DNA from: Gammaproteobacteria bacterium
GTDB lineage: Bacteria; Pseudomonadota; Gammaproteobacteria; Chromatiales; Chromatiaceae
DNA: 14,414 nucleotides
Direction of reading: 5' to 3'
Assembly (NCBI GenBank): GCA_015231665.1
Contig: JADGBD010000026.1
Span: 1 to 14,414, forward strand
The position numbers and the translations under genes were made by a program. Position 1 is the first letter of the stretch. The number at the start of each line of letters is the position of its first letter. The notes beneath the pieces are model-generated. The model was not told where the DNA came from. It saw only the letters and a program-made list of their open reading frames with translations, and did not search any database. This document shows positions 1-6,506 of this stretch, piece by piece.

Positions 1-175
1 CAGGCTGTACCTTGTCACTGATGCTGGCGTTTTGCCACCGACTATCCGGATCTTTCAGCGCACCTTTGCCGCTGAGGGTGACGACCTCAGCCGGAGCCGC
101 CGCCAACAGGGGACCACAGGCAAGCAAAATACCCAGCGGGGCGAGGATGCTGGCAAGATATCTGAGCTTAGGCAT
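1..175 (-). CDS. N-terminus of a secreted protein, possibly FecR-like (partial)
   Basis: This is the first 58 codons of a leftward gene that runs off the left edge. The ATG lies at 173-175. The product starts with a clear signal peptide: lysine and arginine near the start, a hydrophobic core (LASILAPLGILLACG) and a likely cleavage site after LLAAA. The mature part begins AEVVTLSGKGALKDPDSRWQ, which resembles the opening strand of FecR-type periplasmic domains (a V-x-L-x-G-x-G-x-V pattern followed by a tryptophan). The export signal is strong; the FecR assignment is only suggestive, because the rest of the domain is outside the window. A cysteine in the hydrophobic core (LLACG) could also be read as a lipobox, making a lipoprotein possible. 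The gene is separated from pilZ by 127 bases in the same direction. I see no convincing Shine-Dalgarno sequence. Confidence 0.6.
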   Translation of the reverse strand, partial: MPKLRYLASILAPLGILLACGPLLAAAPAEVVTLSGKGALKDPDSRWQNASISDKVQP

Positions 176-302
176 ATTTAAAATCCATGGCTGATTAACC
201 CGAATTTGGCGGCTATCTGGTGTGATCCGATCTGGCCAACTAGGTCGTAGATGATGGCAAATCGGCGTGGTCAGTGCAGCTTACCGCCCTAACGGGCTGT
301 CA
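176..302. other. Intergenic gap between pilZ and the secreted-protein gene
   Basis: This 127-base gap has no supported gene. A short inverted repeat (GCCC-TAAC-GGGC, 286-297) lies just after the pilZ stop. It has a stem of only about four pairs and no run of T on the coding strand, so I do not call it a terminator. I saw no convincing promoter for the leftward gene. Confidence 0.4.
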
Positions 303-923
303 TCAAACCCCTTCTTGCTCTTCCTTGCGCTTGCGCAGCATGTCGCCTTGGCGTTGGATGATGTGCTTGATCAGCAGGTCGCGGTCCTTTTCGCGCATGT
401 GGCTGAAGTTGACCCGCAGCAGGTAGGCGCCGTCGCTGGGTTTGTCTGCACGATTGCAGCTGACCACCTCGGCGATAGCCCTGACACCGGCATAGGAGGG
501 CATCAGCAGCAGGTTCATTTCCAGATGCTCGCCTAGGGCCAGGGGTTGGTCTACCGGAATGGCCACACCGCTGGCGCTGAGGTTACAGCTGCGCGGCGAT
601 TGCTCGGTGAGGCCATCATCCTTGGCGGAGATGGAGCGCGCCACCAGCTCCAGGCGCTGGTCGATAGAGCTGAGGTAGCTGGCGATATCCGCTGCGTGGG
701 CACTGATCTGGCGCATCAGCGGCAATACCTCGTAGCGCATGGCCATGATCTCGGCTGCCACGGAGAGGTGGTCGAGATCATTGCGATACAAGCCTTCGAT
801 CCGCTCGCTCAGTTCCGCCCGCGGGATCAGCTTGTAGCTGATCTGCAGGGTGTCTTCGATGCGAAAGAAGGTACGCCGGTTGCTCTCCGAAGATGCCACC
901 TGTTTGGGTGCTGAGGGATTCAT
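303..923 (-). CDS. PilZ-domain protein of the stator operon, with an inserted helical region
   Basis: A 206-residue cytoplasmic protein carrying both c-di-GMP-binding signatures of PilZ domains. The RxxxR element is R17-TFF-R21 near the N-terminus (RRTFFRIEDTL), and the N-x-S-x-x-G element is N114-L-S-A-S-G119. In most PilZ domains these are about 20-40 residues apart; here about 92 residues intervene, mostly helix-like (IEGLYRNDLDHLSVAAEIMA, then the segment ending SSIDQRLELVARSI). This recalls helix-inserted PilZ proteins such as Xanthomonas XCC6012, which forms a coiled-coil tetramer. The start overlaps the pomB stop by four bases (ATGA), so translation is probably coupled. Known family role: PilZ proteins bind c-di-GMP and act on partner proteins. 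Inferred role: tuning the PomAB stator, like YcgR or MotI, although no YcgR N-terminal domain is present. The C-terminus is very basic and acidic (MLRKRKEEQEGV). Confidence 0.9.
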   Translation of the reverse strand: MNPSAPKQVASSESNRRTFFRIEDTLQISYKLIPRAELSERIEGLYRNDLDHLSVAAEIMAMRYEVLPLMRQISAHAADIASYLSSIDQRLELVARSISAKDDGLTEQSPRSCNLSASGVAIPVDQPLALGEHLEMNLLLMPSYAGVRAIAEVVSCNRADKPSDGAYLLRVNFSHMREKDRDLLIKHIIQRQGDMLRKRKEEQEGV

Positions 924-1888
924 TCGATTGCCGGATTCTCGGTTTGGGGTGCGTCGGGGATGGCCTTGACCCCTTCGAGGATGTCCTCGCCGCGGGAGAT
1001 GACGATCTCCACCCGGCGATTTTCCGCCCGGTCGATGGGGTTGTCATTGGGCGCCAGGGGCACGGTATCCGCCCTACCCTCCACCGCCAGCCGTTCGGGC
1101 TCTATGTCGCCATTGCGCATGATCTCTTCGACCACGGAGACGGCGCGGGAGGCGGACAGCTCCCAGTTGGAGCGGAAGCGGGCGTTGGAGATGGGAATGC
1201 TATCGGTATGTCCAGCAACGACTATTCGCCCAGACATGGCCGCCAGGGCCGCGCTGATGCGGTCGATGACATCGAGAAAGCCCTGGTTCAACTCGGCACG
1301 GCCGGAGAGAAAGGAAGCCTTCTCTTTGATCCGGATGATGACATTGGCATCCTTGGTCTCTACCACCACCGCATCCTGCTCGATCTCATTCTGCAGCAGT
1401 TCCCTGATGTACTCGGCATCGGCCTCAACTTCCGCCAGAATCCGTGCTCGCGCCTGCTCCAGCTGGGTTTCCAGCGGGTCTTGGGTCTGATCCTGGGTTT
1501 TGTCCTGAGTCTTTTCTTCGGTCTGCGTATCCTTGGCGTCTTCTTTGGATTCTTCCTTGCTGAATTTCTCTTCGACCTTGAGTTCTGGCAACTCCTCCTG
1601 GGTGATCTGGCGAATCTCGTCGATCTGCGAGGGCTCGGGCACCGTCGAGGGGGAGAACTCCTGCTTGATTACGCTGACGCCCTTGACGATCTCCGGCACC
1701 GGGATTTCCCGTTGCACGCCGAAGGCGTCCTTGAGGGTCTCGGCCATTTTCTTGAAGCGAATCTGGTCCAGGGTGGCAAAGGACAGCAGCAGCACGAAAA
1801 AGCACATGAGCAAGGACATGAGGTCGGCAAAGGTCGCCAACCAGCCAGGCGCCCCGGGCTCACATTTGGGACATTCTTCCTCGTCCAC
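920..1888 (-). CDS. pomB: Flagellar stator protein PomB/MotB
   Basis: A 322-residue stator B subunit that couples ion flow to flagellar rotation and anchors the stator to peptidoglycan. A short cytoplasmic tail (with C6-x-x-C9) is followed by one membrane helix at about residues 17-40 (FADLMSLLMCFFVLLLSF). Asp22 is the expected ion-binding residue, equivalent to Asp24 of Vibrio PomB. A charged linker of about 130 residues leads to a C-terminal OmpA/MotB domain (about 175-305) with GHTDS and ENRRVEIVI. The phrases FGVQREI and KGVSVIKQEF match PomB better than MotB, so sodium coupling is likely but not proven. The start is GTG (1886-1888), three bases after the pomA stop, with GGAG six bases upstream. 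An in-frame stop just before it rules out an earlier start. The linker holds a tandem TQD repeat at residues 127-138. Confidence 0.95.
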   Translation of the reverse strand: MDEEECPKCEPGAPGWLATFADLMSLLMCFFVLLLSFATLDQIRFKKMAETLKDAFGVQREIPVPEIVKGVSVIKQEFSPSTVPEPSQIDEIRQITQEELPELKVEEKFSKEESKEDAKDTQTEEKTQDKTQDQTQDPLETQLEQARARILAEVEADAEYIRELLQNEIEQDAVVVETKDANVIIRIKEKASFLSGRAELNQGFLDVIDRISAALAAMSGRIVVAGHTDSIPISNARFRSNWELSASRAVSVVEEIMRNGDIEPERLAVEGRADTVPLAPNDNPIDRAENRRVEIVISRGEDILEGVKAIPDAPQTENPAIE

Positions 1889-1891
1889 CGC

Positions 1892-2647
1892 TTACTCCCG
1901 CACCGGACGACGGCTTTCTGGCAGGTAGTTGTGCAGCATCTGCTCCAGCACACGCGGGTTCATTCCCTCCTGGATGCCGGAAATGGTCTCCATGATGAGC
2001 ATGCGATTGAGCTTTTCCAGGGTACTGGCGCGCGCCAGCTTGTCGGCAATGGGCAGGGCAAAGCCGTTGGCAATGACCGCGCCATAGAGGGTGGTGAGCA
2101 GAGCCACGGCCATGGCCGGGCCAATGCTGGCGGGGTCGGACATGTTCGCCAGCATCTGCACCAGGCCCACCAGGGTGCCGATCATGCCCATCGCCGGGGC
2201 CATGTTGCCCATGGCCTTGAACATGGCCTGGCCGGTCTCGTGGCGCTGCAGGGTCAGGGAAATGTCGCGGCTGAGCATTTTCTGCACCAGGGCCGGGTCA
2301 TGGCCGTCAACACAGAGGTTGATGCCCTTTTTCAGGAAGGCATTGTCGATCTCCACCGCTTCCAGGGCGAGCAGACCGTTCTTGCGCGCCAGATCGGACA
2401 GCTCCACCGCCTTTTCGATCAGCTGCAGGGGGTCATCCACCTTGTAGAGCACGGACTTGAGGCCCAGGCTGAAGGAGCTGAGAAAGTCTTTCAGGGTCAC
2501 CTGAGCCAGGGTGGCGCCAAAGGTGCCGCCGATGACGATGAGAATCGAGGGCACATTGACAAACAGCATGACATCGCCACCCGTGGCGATGGCCCCAACG
2601 ATGACGCCTGTGGCGGCAAGCAAACCGACGACTGTGGCTATATCCAT
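1892..2647 (-). CDS. pomA: Flagellar stator protein PomA/MotA
   Basis: A 251-residue inner-membrane stator A subunit; with PomB it forms the ion channel whose cytoplasmic loop drives the rotor. The pattern is four membrane helices: two at the N-terminus (VVGLLAATGVIVGAIATGG and FVNVPSILIVIGGTFGATLA), a cytoplasmic loop of about 100 residues with conserved charges (EKAVELSDLARKNGLLALE), then two more with the family signature GNMAPAMGMIGTLVGLVQML and AMAVALLTTLYGAVIANGF. Length and wording match Vibrio PomA closely, including the C-terminal NPRVLEQMLHNYLPE. The ATG is at 2645-2647. The Shine-Dalgarno sequence is weak. It is the first gene of a three-gene leftward operon (pomA-pomB-pilZ). Confidence 0.95.
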   Translation of the reverse strand: MDIATVVGLLAATGVIVGAIATGGDVMLFVNVPSILIVIGGTFGATLAQVTLKDFLSSFSLGLKSVLYKVDDPLQLIEKAVELSDLARKNGLLALEAVEIDNAFLKKGINLCVDGHDPALVQKMLSRDISLTLQRHETGQAMFKAMGNMAPAMGMIGTLVGLVQMLANMSDPASIGPAMAVALLTTLYGAVIANGFALPIADKLARASTLEKLNRMLIMETISGIQEGMNPRVLEQMLHNYLPESRRPVRE

Positions 2648-2703
2648 AGCGTGATGCAGTACCTAAATTCAAATGAAGTGGGCCAGTATCTGGGCCAATA
2701 GTC

Positions 2704-2744
2704 ACCCATTATCCCCAGTTAGGGGAAATGGGTCCAATGTCAAT
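2704..2744 (-). promoter_or_regulatory. Candidate pomA promoter overlapping a 30-base hairpin
   Basis: On the minus strand, a -10-like GATAAT (2708-2713) lies 18 bases from a weak -35 TTGGAC (2732-2737). A perfect TTGACA sits a little further out (2739-2744), but 24-25 bases from GATAAT, so its role is unclear. The same stretch is an inverted repeat: ACCCATT (2704-2710) pairs with AATGGGT (2727-2733), and inside it CCCC pairs with GGGG around AGTTA. The hairpin begins 56 bases upstream of the pomA start codon. No T-run follows, so it does not look like an intrinsic terminator for pepN. No FliA-type flagellar promoter was found. Confidence 0.35.
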
Positions 2745-2762
2745 GCGGCAAAGCCGGGCTTG

Positions 2763-2805
2763 AAAAGGACGCAGAGCGCGCGGAGAAGCTCAGAGCACGC
2801 TGAGT
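2763..2805 (+). repeat. Solo copy of the GGACGCAGAG dispersed repeat
   Basis: This stretch starts AAAAGGACGCAGAG and continues with GGAGAAGC and CAGAGCACGC. It matches the two terminal arms of the palindromic element at 5646-5914 over the first 12 bases (AAGGACGCAGAG), then more loosely. It lies in the pepN-pomA gap, which has no supported gene. No inverted partner is visible nearby, so this may be a decayed or solo end of the same family. Confidence 0.6.
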
Positions 2806-2925
2806 GTTGCATTATCCCTTACTCGCACCCTAACTACTCAGAATACAGCTACACCTCGACTCTAAGCTCCTGCTGCCACATACCGTCGGGCCGGCAGTTT
2901 GTTAACGGTGCCCCGGGGATTTTCT

Positions 2926-5547
2926 TTAGCCTGCAGCCAGGCTGCGGGAGACGATCTCGTAAACATCCGTCGAAAGTCCCGGTCGTTCCAGAATGCGCTG
3001 CAGCTGCGCCTGCATCAGCCCCGCGCGGGGCTGGGGGTAGCGCTGCCAGCGGCTCAGGGAGCGCACCAGGCGGGCGGCGATCTGCGGATTGAGCGCATCC
3101 AGGTGCAGCACCTGCTCGGCGGCAAAGGCGTAGCCGGCGCCATCGATGGCGTGAAAGCGCACCGGGTTGGCGCTGCAGAAGCTGCTGATGAGGGCGCGCA
3201 CCTTGTTGGGATTGCGCAGGCTGAAGGCCGGATGCTCCATCAGCTGGCGCACCTGCTGCAGGGTATCGCTGCGCTTGGAGCTGGCCTGGACGCCAAACCA
3301 CTTGTCCATCACCAGGGCATCATCGCGCCAGCGCGCCTCGAAACTGGCCAGGGCCTGCAGTCGCTCGGGAGCGTCTGATCCCGCCAGCAGCGCCAGCGCC
3401 GCCAGGCTCTCGGTCATGTTATCCGCGCGCTCGAACTGCTCCAGGCAGCAGGCCAGGCCCTGCTCAGTGCCCGCCGCCATCAGATAGCCCAGAGCAAGAT
3501 TGCGCAGCTGGCGCCGCCCCATGGCAGCGGCGGACAGGTCATCACCGCGCACGCCGCCATTGGCCTGATAGACCGCCAGCCAGCGCTCCTGCAGGCGCTG
3601 GCCGAGCTGGCAGCGCAACAGCTCGCGGGCGGCGTGGATGCCGTCCACATCCACCAGCTCCATCTGATCCGCCAGATAGCTTTCCGCCGGCAGGCTCAGG
3701 GTCTCTGCCAGCAGGGCCGGATCGGCATCGGCCGCATCCAGGCTGTGGGCAAAGCTTTGGGCAAAGCTCTGAATCAGGCCTTCCGGCGGCTGCATCGCTC
3801 GGCCGGCGGCGGCCTCTGCCACCATCTGCAGCAGCAGGCGCTGGGCCAGACTCTGGGCCGCATCCCAGCGATTGAAACCATCGCTGTCATGGGCCATGAG
3901 AAACATCAGCTGCTCGTCGCTGTAGCCAAACTCCAGCTTCACCGGCGCGGAAAAGCCGCGGTTCAGCGAGGGCAAGGGCGGCTGGGCAATCCCCTCGAAG
4001 ACAAACTCCTCCTCGCTCTGGGTCAGCTCCAACAGCCTGCTGCCCTCGGCCAGCAGTTCCTCACCCGCAGCCCCCAGCAGACCCACCGCCAGGGGGATGT
4101 GAAACGGCGGCTGGCGGTCCTGACTCAGGTGCAGGCGATAGCGCTGGGCATCGGCCTCATAGACCCCGCTGGCGCGGATCAGCGGGGTGCCGGCGATGGC
4201 ATACCAGCGCTTGAACTGGGTCAGGTCGCGCCCCGAGGCATCGGCCATGCACTGGACGAAGTCATCGGTGGTCACCGCCTGGCCATCGTGGCGCTGGAAG
4301 TAGAGGTCGGTGGCCTGACGAAACCGCTCCGGGCCGAGCAGCAGGGCCTGCATGCGCACCAGCTCGGCGCCCTTCTCGTACACAGTCACGGTGTAGAAGT
4401 TGTTGATTTCGATATAGGAATCCGGCCGCACCGGATGGGCCATGGGGCCTGCGTCCTCGGCAAACTGAAAGGCCCGCAGCTGGCGCACGTCGCCGATGCG
4501 ATTGACCCCGCGAGAGCCCATGTCAGCGGAGAACTCCTGATCGCGGAAGACGGTGAAGCCCTCCTTCAGCGACAGCTGGAACCAGTCGCGACAGGTGATG
4601 CGGTTGCCGGTCCAGTTGTGGAAATACTCGTGGGCAATCACCCCTTCGATACCCTGATAGTCCGTATCCGTGGCGCTCTCGGGGCTGGCGAGGACAAACT
4701 TGGCGTTGAAGATATTCAGCCCCTTGTTCTCCATCGCGCCCATGTTGAAGTCGTTGACCGCGACGATGTTGTACACCTCCAGATCGCACTCCCGGCCATA
4801 GACCCGCTCGTCCCACTGCATCGCCTTGATCAGCGAGCGCATGGCGTGGTCACATTTGCTGATGTTCTCCGCCTCGGTGTAGATGCGCAGGCGCACCCGC
4901 CGGCCCGAGGGGGTCTGATGCCAGTCTTCGATGTGCTGCAGATCGCCGGCGACCAGGGCGAAAAGGTAGCTGGGCTTGGGGAAAGGATCATCCCAGACGG
5001 CAAAATGCCGGCCATCGGCCAGATCGCCCTGCTCCACCGGATTGCCGTTGGCCAGCAGCACCGGAAAACGCGCCTTGTCCGCCTGTAGCTGCACCCGGTA
5101 GCTGGCCATCACATCCGGTCGATCGAGAAACCAGGTGATGCGGCGAAAGCCCTCGGCCTCGCACTGGGTGCAGAACATCGATGCCGAGCGATACAGACCC
5201 TCCAGGGCGGTGTTCGCCGCCGGATTGATCGCCACCTCGGCTTCAAAGACGAAGCCAGCGGCATCAATTACAGGCTGGGGATCAAGGATCAGGCAACCGG
5301 GCTCCAGGCGGTATTCGCTGGGCCCAAGCGCGCGGCCATCTAGCTTCAGACTCAGGGTCTCCAGGCCCTCGCCATCCAGCCGCAGCAGCCCGCCGGCAGA
5401 CGCCGGGTTGCGCCGCATCTGCAGCCGCGAGCGCACCAGGCTGCGCTCCTCCTGCAGGTCAAACCACAGCTCGACCCGATCAATGAGAAAGGCCGGCGGC
5501 TGGTAGTCCTTGAGATAATGGGTCTGGGGCGTGGGTGCTGAGGTCAT
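2926..5547 (-). CDS. pepN: Aminopeptidase N (M1 family)
   Basis: A zinc aminopeptidase of 873 residues, close to the 870 of E. coli PepN, that removes N-terminal residues from peptides in the cytoplasm during the last steps of protein turnover. The exopeptidase motif GAMEN is at about residues 270-274. The zinc site is HEYFH with H306, E307 and H310; the third ligand is the Glu of the downstream LKEG (about E329). The long C-terminal helical domain typical of the DUF3458 type follows. I chose the ATG at 5545-5547 (MTSAPTPQTHYLKDYQ) because it matches where PepN homologues begin. The frame stays open for another 82 codons upstream, but that stretch runs into the palindromic repeat and past the candidate promoter. 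The Shine-Dalgarno sequence is weak (CAGG about eight bases upstream). No break or missing catalytic residue was seen. Confidence 0.96.
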   Translation of the reverse strand: MTSAPTPQTHYLKDYQPPAFLIDRVELWFDLQEERSLVRSRLQMRRNPASAGGLLRLDGEGLETLSLKLDGRALGPSEYRLEPGCLILDPQPVIDAAGFVFEAEVAINPAANTALEGLYRSASMFCTQCEAEGFRRITWFLDRPDVMASYRVQLQADKARFPVLLANGNPVEQGDLADGRHFAVWDDPFPKPSYLFALVAGDLQHIEDWHQTPSGRRVRLRIYTEAENISKCDHAMRSLIKAMQWDERVYGRECDLEVYNIVAVNDFNMGAMENKGLNIFNAKFVLASPESATDTDYQGIEGVIAHEYFHNWTGNRITCRDWFQLSLKEGFTVFRDQEFSADMGSRGVNRIGDVRQLRAFQFAEDAGPMAHPVRPDSYIEINNFYTVTVYEKGAELVRMQALLLGPERFRQATDLYFQRHDGQAVTTDDFVQCMADASGRDLTQFKRWYAIAGTPLIRASGVYEADAQRYRLHLSQDRQPPFHIPLAVGLLGAAGEELLAEGSRLLELTQSEEEFVFEGIAQPPLPSLNRGFSAPVKLEFGYSDEQLMFLMAHDSDGFNRWDAAQSLAQRLLLQMVAEAAAGRAMQPPEGLIQSFAQSFAHSLDAADADPALLAETLSLPAESYLADQMELVDVDGIHAARELLRCQLGQRLQERWLAVYQANGGVRGDDLSAAAMGRRQLRNLALGYLMAAGTEQGLACCLEQFERADNMTESLAALALLAGSDAPERLQALASFEARWRDDALVMDKWFGVQASSKRSDTLQQVRQLMEHPAFSLRNPNKVRALISSFCSANPVRFHAIDGAGYAFAAEQVLHLDALNPQIAARLVRSLSRWQRYPQPRAGLMQAQLQRILERPGLSTDVYEIVSRSLAAG

Positions 5548-5585
5548 GGCAAAGCCTGTGAACGTGGGGGCTGAAAAAGGCGCCC

Positions 5586-5591
5586 AGTATA
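5586..5591 (-). promoter_or_regulatory. Candidate -10 element of the pepN promoter
   Basis: On the minus strand this reads TATACT within GGGGCTATACTGGG, about 38 bases upstream of the pepN ATG. It matches five of six consensus positions. The -35 region is poor, so only the -10 is proposed. The candidate promoter upstream of the GGDEF-EAL gene has the same GGCTATACT core. Confidence 0.4.
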
Positions 5592-5645
5592 GCCCCTGAA
5601 GGGCCTGGATTACCCCGCAAGATGAATGGCGGTCGGTGCCACGAT

Positions 5646-5914
5646 AAGGACGCAGAGGACGCAAAGAAGCGCGGAGAGCGCAGAGTTGTGAATTACTTTG
5701 TTGAATTGCGTTGCCTGTCCCGGTAAGCCCTTGGAAAGGACGCCGTAAACCCCTCCCTGGGGGCTTGTCGCTGCCCATCCGGGGCAGCGGCACCTGTCCA
5801 AGGGCTCACCGGGACGCGCTCCACAAAAATTTAGCAAAGTCGAATTAAAGGCACTCTCTCGAAAAAAATCATCCCTCTGCGAACTCTGCGCTTCTCAGCG
5901 TCCTCTGCGTCCTT
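5646..5914. repeat. Nested palindromic (MITE-like) element
   Basis: The element is bounded by inverted arms: AAGGACGCAGAGGACGC at 5646-5662 reappears as its reverse complement ending at 5914. The arms continue with AGAAGCGC in both copies. Further in, an AATT/ACTTTG/AATT block recurs in inverted form. An inner pair, GTCCCGGTAAGCCCTTGGA (5717-5735) and TCCAAGGGCTCACCGGGAC (5797-5815), is complementary at 18 of 19 positions. The centre contains two small hairpins: CCCC-TCCCT-GGGG (5750-5762) and CGCTGCCC-ATCCG-GGGCAGCG (5769-5789). The whole could fold as one long imperfect hairpin. There is no open frame for a transposase and no clear target-site duplication. A related terminal sequence occurs at 2763-2805. 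It may be a miniature inverted-repeat element or two nested intergenic repeat families. Confidence 0.7.
5769..5789. repeat. Perfect 8-base-pair hairpin at the core of the palindromic element
   Basis: CGCTGCCC (5769-5776) pairs perfectly with GGGCAGCG (5782-5789) around a five-base loop, ATCCG. No T-run follows on either strand, so it is not a standard terminator. Confidence 0.7.
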
Positions 5915-5946
5915 GTTACGCAGGGGCAAAATCAGGCTTGCCGCCA

Positions 5947-5975
5947 TTGAATCCTGAACCACTGGGGAATAGGAT
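5947..5975 (+). promoter_or_regulatory. Candidate sigma-70 promoter of grxC
   Basis: TTGAAT (5947-5952) and TAGGAT (5970-5975) are separated by 17 bases, the ideal spacing, and each matches four of six consensus positions. Transcription would start near 5982, giving a leader of about 24 bases that contains the strong ribosome-binding site GGAGGAG (5990-5996), nine bases before the grxC ATG. Confidence 0.5.
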
Positions 5976-6005
5976 TCGACTTACCAACCGGAGGAGAAAA
6001 CAATA

Positions 6006-6293
6006 ATGCCCCATGTCGTTATCTACAGCACCCAAATCTGCCCATACTGCGTCCGCGCCAAGCATCTGCTGCAGCACAAGGGCGTTACATACGAAGAGAA
6101 AATGATCGACCAGGACCGCGGTCTGATGCGCGAGATGCTCGAGCGCAGCCAGCGCCGGACGGTGCCGCAGATCTTCATCGACAACTACCACGTCGGCGGT
6201 TATGACGACATGGCCGAGCTCGACTCCCTCGGCAAGCTCGACAACCTGCTCGGCATCAAAAGCGACTGTGATGACTGGGAAGAGCCGACATAA
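6006..6293 (+). CDS. grxC: Glutaredoxin 3 (GrxC type)
   Basis: A 95-residue cytoplasmic dithiol glutaredoxin that uses glutathione to reduce protein disulfides and mixed disulfides. The active site is C12-P-Y-C15. The cis-proline loop T52-V53-P54 and the glutathione-binding G64-G65-Y-D-D are present in the right order, and the length is a little above E. coli Grx3 (about 82). The short acidic C-terminal extension (IKSDCDDWEEPT) carries an extra cysteine. The start is well supported by GGAGGAG nine bases upstream. In many relatives grxC lies next to secB; here it stands alone, with non-coding repeats on both sides. Confidence 0.95.
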   Translation: MPHVVIYSTQICPYCVRAKHLLQHKGVTYEEKMIDQDRGLMREMLERSQRRTVPQIFIDNYHVGGYDDMAELDSLGKLDNLLGIKSDCDDWEEPT

Positions 6294-6344
6294 CCACCAT
6301 GTTGCGGTTCGAATCCAACGGGATGAAACCGGGCAGCCACCTGG

Positions 6345-6438
6345 GTAGGTCGGCCTTCAGGCCGACTGTCGTCGGCAAGGACGACTTGCTGCAGCCTATG
6401 GCCAATAGCTACGCCAGTCGGGCTGAAGCCCGACCTAC
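6345..6438. repeat. Pair of inverted REP-like hairpins (REPIN-like)
   Basis: Two 22-base units lie in opposite orientation, at 6345-6366 and 6417-6438, with a 50-base spacer. Each starts GTAGGTCGG when read in its own direction and folds into a 7-base-pair stem: GTCGGCC-TTCA-GGCCGAC in the first, GTCGGGC-TGAA-GCCCGAC in the second. The units differ at only two positions, which pair with each other in the stem, so the change keeps the fold. Such doublets are typical of REP/REPIN repeats spread by RAYT transposases; no RAYT gene is in the window. They lie in the 213-base grxC-hslR gap and may also help end the grxC transcript. Confidence 0.8.
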
Positions 6439-6506
6439 ACCACGCCTGCCGCAGCTATCCCATAAACCTGCTGATTCTCGCCGATTCCAGGCCAAGGTCC
6501 GCCCCC

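Larger units (their letters stand above)
5548..6005. other. 458-base non-coding region between divergent pepN and grxC
   Basis: No gene is supported here. From left to right it holds the probable pepN promoter (near 5586), a nested palindromic element (5646-5914), and the grxC promoter and ribosome-binding site (5947-5996). The short open frames crossing it are translations of the repeats. Confidence 0.75.

Noticed and set aside
286..297. Intrinsic terminator after pilZ
   Set aside because: The stem is only about four base pairs and no T-run follows on the minus strand.
893..2701. A 602-codon open frame on the plus strand
   Set aside because: It is antisense to pomA and pomB, whose products are clearly recognisable; the translation is low-complexity His/Gly/Leu/Gln-rich, as expected from the reverse strand of high-GC genes.
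3634..5088. A 484-codon open frame on the plus strand
   Set aside because: It is antisense to pepN and resembles no known protein; the PepN frame has all catalytic motifs.
5548..5793. An 82-codon upstream extension of pepN
   Set aside because: It runs through the candidate promoter and into the palindromic repeat, and would make the protein much longer than its family; the later ATG gives 873 residues.
5610..5837. A 75-codon minus-strand open frame in the palindromic element
   Set aside because: Its sequence is the repeat itself, with no ribosome-binding site.
2763..5914. The three GGACGCAGAG copies as a CRISPR-like array
   Set aside because: There are only three copies, they are irregularly spaced by kilobases and by a gene, and one is inverted.
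5635..5925. Target-site duplication flanking the palindromic element
   Set aside because: The flanks (CCACGAT on the left, GTTACGC on the right) show no matching direct repeat, so insertion is not demonstrated.
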